Origin: JAQBDA01 sp964525785
Lineage (GTDB): Bacteria > Chloroflexota > Anaerolineae > Anaerolineales > UBA4823
Reading direction: 5' to 3'
DNA length: 64,000 nucleotides
NCBI GenBank assembly: GCA_964525785.1
Contig: CAZGIX010000002.1
Span: 1 to 64,000 of the forward strand
This document shows positions 60,757 to 64,000 of this stretch, in pieces. The notes under the pieces are model-generated. The model had not been told where the DNA came from, searched no databases, and saw nothing but the letters and a program-made list of their open reading frames with translations. The position numbers and the translations under genes were made by a program. Numbering within the stretch: position 1 is the first letter of the stretch; the number at the start of each line of letters is the position of its first letter.

Positions 60757-60795
60757 AAACAGCCATGTTCCGGAATTCCCGGAACATGGCTGTTT
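60757..60795 (-). terminator. 17-bp stem-loop after the binding-protein gene
   Basis: AAACAGCCATGTTCCGG (60757-60773) pairs perfectly with 60779-60795 around a five-base loop. It starts 15 bases after the binding-protein stop codon on the minus strand. The following sequence is only moderately T-rich (TTTGCTATAATATATTTTAAA). A partial terminator or 3' stabiliser that lets the binding protein outnumber the permeases is the usual explanation; an alternative role on the plus strand is not supported. Confidence 0.65.
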
Positions 60796-60809
60796 TGTAG
60801 CACTCGCGG

Positions 60810-62732
60810 TTATGGATTAACCAAGGTGAGGTTATAGAGACAAGCGATGCTCCAGCCATCCGTACAGATCATCGGCGGGATGGGCGGGTCGGAACCATCA
60901 TCCTGGTGAGGGAAGCCAGTCCAAACACTCTCGTTCACCGCGTGGAACAAATCGGGGCGGTACATGAGCGTGAAGGAGGGCACGTCGGTCAGGTAGATTT
61001 TGACCAATTCGGTGTAAATTTCCTTCAGCTTGGCAGGGTCGGTTTCAGCGGGGATCTGGTTGATCAACGCATCGACGTCAGGATTGCTATATTGACCCCA
61101 GTTACCATTCCAGTTGACCGCCTGACCAACAAATTCAGAGCTTAACAAGTGGCGGATACGACCCCACGGCTGGGTCGGCCCGGCGCCGTCACTCCACATC
61201 ATGAAGATGTCATAGCCTTCTGGGAGAGGCGTATCTGATTTGGTGACCACGGTCTGATAAACTCCCCATTCAGGGAAGTTGGTGGTGATGTCAATGCCAA
61301 TCTTCTTGCCTGCAGCAGCCACAACTTCGATCGCCGCTTGCCAGTCAGACCAGCCATTGGGACAGGTTGCGATATAGTGAAGTTCCTGGCCATTGTATTC
61401 GCGATTGCCATCGCCATTGGTATCCACGACCCCAGCGTCATCCAAGAGTTTTATGGCGCCTTCGATGTCGTTGCCCACCCACTGAAGTTCGGCGACAGCG
61501 TCGTGGTCATATAGAGCCTGCTCGCCGGGGGTCGGGTTCATGAGGCTGCGTGGAACCTGCTCGAAAGTGGCCGATTGGTTGGTCATCGCATTCGCAATGA
61601 TGGTTGGATAATCAACCGCAATTGCAATCGCTTTACGAACAGCAGCATTATCCAAACCGTTGGATTTCAGGTTGTAGAAAGCGGTTGGGAGGGTTGCGCC
61701 AATGCCATAGGGAGCCTCGGGCAGGTAGGTGGAAACGGGCAGACCGTAGTTGAGCCACAAAACCTGAATGTTGGAGTTGAACTGCTGGCTGACGTCCACT
61801 TCACCCTGCGCCAAAGCAATTGAACCGGCTGCGTTATCCTTGAAGATCGTATGCGCGATGTACTTCGGAGCCGGCAACTTGCCCCACATGGAGGCATCCT
61901 GACCCCAGTAGTTATCATCGCGAACGTAGACAACCTTCGTATCGTCAGAGAAGAACTTGTGGTAAGGGCCGGAGTATACGGCATCTTCAGCGGGATCCGC
62001 TAAGAATGCAGTCGCATCCTCGTTGGTGCGCTCTTCCAGGGTCTCGGTCCAGGCTTTCTGGCAGATATATATACCGTCCAGGGCGGACTCGAGCATCAGC
62101 GGATTGACCGCTTTGCCTTCATCATCCAATTTAGCTTTGATGAGGACTGTCTGCGGATCAACCGCTTCAATGGTATCGATGAAATCTTTAAAGTTATTGC
62201 CAGCATTGGTTGAGTACTTGACATTGGCAGCCCAGGTGTAGGCTACATCCTCGGCGGTCAGGGGGGTGCCATCGCTCCATTTTGCGGCTGGTTTGAGCTT
62301 TACAGTGATCTCGGTACGCGCATCATTCCACACGGGATCGCCGTCCGCCAGCAGAGGATATGACTTGCCATCCATCATATTGTAAAGGTACAGGGTTTCA
62401 AACATGATCACGCGAGCAGCGTCCTTCGCAGTGACAGCCATACCATTATTCATGCTGGAAGAATAGGGATTCCAACCAACAACCGCACTCCACTGTATGC
62501 CGTTGTAGTACAGGGTTTCATTGCGAGGCAGCTGTTCTTCTGGAGATACAGTCGGCGCCGGAACTTCAACAGTTTCGATGATCACCTGAGTCTCCACAAC
62601 CTGTACTTCAACGGTCTCTACAACCGGTACCTCAACGGTCTGGATAATGGTCGCTGGTGTAGGTGTTGCGCAGGCTCCGAGCACGAGGCCCAGCACCATC
62701 AGCAGAGTTATTACGAAATACGAGCGTTTCAT
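60810..62732 (-). CDS. ABC importer substrate-binding lipoprotein (family 5)
   Basis: A 640-residue lipoprotein that captures oligosaccharides or peptides for the importer. The N-terminal signal (KRSYFVITLLMVLGLVLGAC) ends in the lipobox LGAC with C21. A linker of repeated V-E-V motifs (about 27-70) precedes the SBP_bac_5 domain, with VKLKPAAKWSDGTPLTAEDVAYTW typical of the family and QQTVRKAIAIAVDYP-like NAAVRKAIAIAVDYP further on. AAGGAG lies before the ATG. The associated GH2, GH3 and GH94 genes point to beta-linked gluco- or manno-oligosaccharides. Family 5 binding proteins also bind sugars in Thermotoga and archaea. It is the first gene after the regulator. Confidence 0.93.
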   Translation of the reverse strand: MKRSYFVITLLMVLGLVLGACATPTPATIIQTVEVPVVETVEVQVVETQVIIETVEVPAPTVSPEEQLPRNETLYYNGIQWSAVVGWNPYSSSMNNGMAVTAKDAARVIMFETLYLYNMMDGKSYPLLADGDPVWNDARTEITVKLKPAAKWSDGTPLTAEDVAYTWAANVKYSTNAGNNFKDFIDTIEAVDPQTVLIKAKLDDEGKAVNPLMLESALDGIYICQKAWTETLEERTNEDATAFLADPAEDAVYSGPYHKFFSDDTKVVYVRDDNYWGQDASMWGKLPAPKYIAHTIFKDNAAGSIALAQGEVDVSQQFNSNIQVLWLNYGLPVSTYLPEAPYGIGATLPTAFYNLKSNGLDNAAVRKAIAIAVDYPTIIANAMTNQSATFEQVPRSLMNPTPGEQALYDHDAVAELQWVGNDIEGAIKLLDDAGVVDTNGDGNREYNGQELHYIATCPNGWSDWQAAIEVVAAAGKKIGIDITTNFPEWGVYQTVVTKSDTPLPEGYDIFMMWSDGAGPTQPWGRIRHLLSSEFVGQAVNWNGNWGQYSNPDVDALINQIPAETDPAKLKEIYTELVKIYLTDVPSFTLMYRPDLFHAVNESVWTGFPHQDDGSDPPIPPMICTDGWSIACLYNLTLVNP

Positions 62733-62797
62733 TGTTTTTTCTCCTTAGGTATGTGTCGATTGATCTTACAATTGGTCAGCCAGATCAGGTTCCTATA

Positions 62798-62827
62798 TGG
62801 ATAATTTTCCACCTCCTCTTGGTGCAA
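62798..62827 (-). promoter_or_regulatory. Possible promoter of the binding-protein gene
   Basis: On the minus strand TTGCAC (62822-62827), 18 bases, then TATCCA (62798-62803). The predicted start is about 60 bases before the ATG. No copy of the regulator's palindrome was found here, so control by the LacI-type protein at this promoter is unproven. Confidence 0.3.
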
Positions 62828-62883
62828 GGGCGATTAATTAACTGGGATCGAATTACTCAATCGTTATGCACATCTAAATTGCC

Positions 62884-63915
62884 TTACTCGACGACCATCT
62901 TATTCTTTGCGCCACAGGTGCCGCGGATGACCAGCTCTGTATCCATGACAATACGCCGGGGAGGCTTGATCCCGTTTTCGATCAGATCGATCAATATCTC
63001 GACAGCTTTGAAGCCGAAACGATAGATCGGCTGGCGGATGGTGGTCAACTTTGGATCTGGAATGGTCGCAAGCGGCAGGTCATCGAAACCGACGAAGGCA
63101 ACATCGTCCGGGATCTTTAGACCCGCTTCGCGTACAGCATGCATGGCGCCAATCGCCATGAGATCGGAAGCCGCGAAAACTGCATCCGGCCTGGCTTCGA
63201 GCAGCTTCTGCATCGCTGAGTAACCGCTCTCCTCCGTAAAGTCCCCTTCAGCGATCAAAGACTCATCCACACCTCGACCATAATCGACCAACGCTTTCAG
63301 GTAGCCTTCCTTGCGGTCGAGACCTACTGTGCTGTTCGATGCGCCTGTGATCGTTCCAATGCGCTGGTAGCCTGATCCAATCAGGTGGACGACAGCTTTA
63401 TAGGCTGCAGGGACATTATCCACATCGATATAACTTAAGTCGCCCACCTGGAACGGGCGACCAACAATCACGAGCGGAATGTTGGCATTGACCAGGCGAT
63501 CGATCAATTGTTCCCCGATCTGCCCTGATTGGATCAGGATGCCGTCTAAAAAGCCCCGGCGGGATACCCGCGGGTAGATTTTCTCTTCGTCCTCCTTTAA
63601 TGCGACCAGAAAAAGACCCAAAGTAAAATCGTATTGATTGCATGCCTGGGCAATACCCTGCGTCAGGCGAGGGAAATACGGATCGGAAAAGAAAGAGCTG
63701 GCACTGCGGGGCAGCACCAGACCAATCATCCAGGAGCGCTGGGAGGCAAGCGTGCGGGCTGCCAGATTTGGGCGGTAGCCCGTGCTCTGGATCACTTCCA
63801 TCACCCGCTGCCGCACATCTTCCCTGACATTGGGATGGTCGTTGACCACACGGGATGCAGTCGAGCGTGACACGCCTGCCAGCTTAGCAATATCCTCCAA
63901 TGTCAGTTCAACCAT
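62884..63915 (-). CDS. LacI-family transcriptional regulator
   Basis: A 343-residue repressor. The N-terminal helix-turn-helix (LTLEDIAKLAGVSRSTASRVVND, residues 4-26) has the LacI hinge helix (NLAARTLAS). The sugar-binding domain shows IGLVLPRSASSFFSDPYF, GFLDGILIQSG, VFAASDLMAIGAMHAVREAG and VAFVGFDDLPLATIPDPKLTTIRQP. A perfect CebR-type palindrome lies in its own promoter (63976-63989), which suggests autoregulation and cellobiose-related ligand control. It is encoded upstream of the binding-protein gene on the same strand, and is the likely regulator of the whole locus. Confidence 0.93.
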   Translation of the reverse strand: MVELTLEDIAKLAGVSRSTASRVVNDHPNVREDVRQRVMEVIQSTGYRPNLAARTLASQRSWMIGLVLPRSASSFFSDPYFPRLTQGIAQACNQYDFTLGLFLVALKEDEEKIYPRVSRRGFLDGILIQSGQIGEQLIDRLVNANIPLVIVGRPFQVGDLSYIDVDNVPAAYKAVVHLIGSGYQRIGTITGASNSTVGLDRKEGYLKALVDYGRGVDESLIAEGDFTEESGYSAMQKLLEARPDAVFAASDLMAIGAMHAVREAGLKIPDDVAFVGFDDLPLATIPDPKLTTIRQPIYRFGFKAVEILIDLIENGIKPPRRIVMDTELVIRGTCGAKNKMVVE

Positions 63916-63965
63916 GGATGCCTATGGATTTTAGCCGGTGGATTCTGTGGTGAACATGATAAGCG

Positions 63966-63994
63966 TATACAATCCTGGGAGCGCTCCCAGTCTA
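63966..63994 (-). promoter_or_regulatory. Promoter of the lacI-type gene overlapping its operator
   Basis: On the minus strand TAGACT (63989-63994), 17 bases, TGTATA (63966-63971). The spacer is filled by the palindrome at 63976-63989, so bound repressor would occlude RNA polymerase. The hexamers are imperfect. Confidence 0.35.
63976..63989. promoter_or_regulatory. CebR/CelR-type operator palindrome
   Basis: TGGGAGCGCTCCCA is a perfect 14-bp palindrome, identical to the CebR operator of Streptomyces and the CelR site of Thermobifida, the cello-oligosaccharide-responsive LacI-family repressors. It lies 60 bases upstream of the lacI-type gene start. The match is from memory of those published sites. 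Confidence 0.75.
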
Positions 63995-64000
63995 TCTAAA

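Noticed and set aside
62733..62883. Second CebR-type operator before the binding-protein gene
   Set aside because: Only TGGGATCG-like fragments without the matching half are present; no palindrome.
1..64000. tRNA, rRNA, CRISPR arrays, prophage or insertion-sequence transposase
   Set aside because: No cloverleaf-like sequence, spaced direct-repeat array, phage structural gene or transposase frame was found by reading both strands.

Overview
The window looks like a chromosomal segment of a draft or metagenome-assembled genome from a Chloroflexota bacterium, most likely class Anaerolineae. This is inferred from the gene mix: a bd-type quinol oxidase, tandem DUF5698/DUF2179 proteins, a short alpha-glucan phosphorylase, secreted IPT/CARDB proteins with Thr/Pro linkers, a sortase without LPS genes, a DUF1638 protein and a family-5 sugar/peptide importer beside glycoside hydrolases. 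No rRNA or tRNA gene was found to confirm it. A run of 100 N (37317-37416) marks a scaffold gap.

Layout. 1-13.6 kb (minus strand): cydAB; two tandem DUF2179 membrane proteins; glycogen phosphorylase; then a tight run of dynamin-like GTPase, a small membrane protein, selA, M24 peptidase, tsaD and a small conserved protein; then an EamA exporter. 13.9-19.5 kb: an S1-domain protein on the plus strand and a minus-strand ABC exporter cassette (Yip1 protein, ATPase, secreted IPT/CARDB protein, FtsX/MacB permease). 19.7-22.4 kb: surface-carbohydrate genes (gmhB, gmhA and a WbaP-type priming transferase). 22.9-27 kb: dnaK and dnaA face away from each other across an 856-bp non-coding region that is a candidate origin. 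27-36 kb: AI-2E permease, sortase, aspartate ammonia-lyase, imidazolonepropionase, an orphan response regulator, inositol monophosphatase, SurE and a geranylgeranyl-reductase-family flavoprotein. 36-38 kb: DUF1638 and the gap-broken MFS transporter. 38.2-46.5 kb: one kdp operon, kdpF-A-B, two small membrane ORFs, kdpC-D-E. 46.5-64 kb (minus strand): a beta-glucan/beta-mannan oligosaccharide locus running lacI-type regulator, substrate-binding lipoprotein, two permeases, two ATPases, GH2 beta-mannosidase, GH3 beta-glucosidase and two GH94 phosphorylases.

How the genes work together. The last locus reads as a complete uptake and breakdown route. Oligosaccharides bind the lipoprotein and enter through the ABC importer. 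GH2 and GH3 hydrolyse mannosides and glucosides, and the GH94 enzymes split beta-glucosides with phosphate, saving ATP. A perfect CebR-type palindrome in front of the regulator suggests cello-oligosaccharide control. The kdp operon encodes its own sensor pair. HutI and AspA, divergently transcribed, both serve amino-acid catabolism.

The most unusual features are: an apparently undescribed family of nested palindromes in intergenic regions (about 3.8, 53.8 and 60.7 kb), with a related second type (about 6.1 and 13.6 kb); two uncharacterised small membrane proteins between kdpB and kdpC; an OmpR-type direct repeat before kdpF; and the CebR-like operator.
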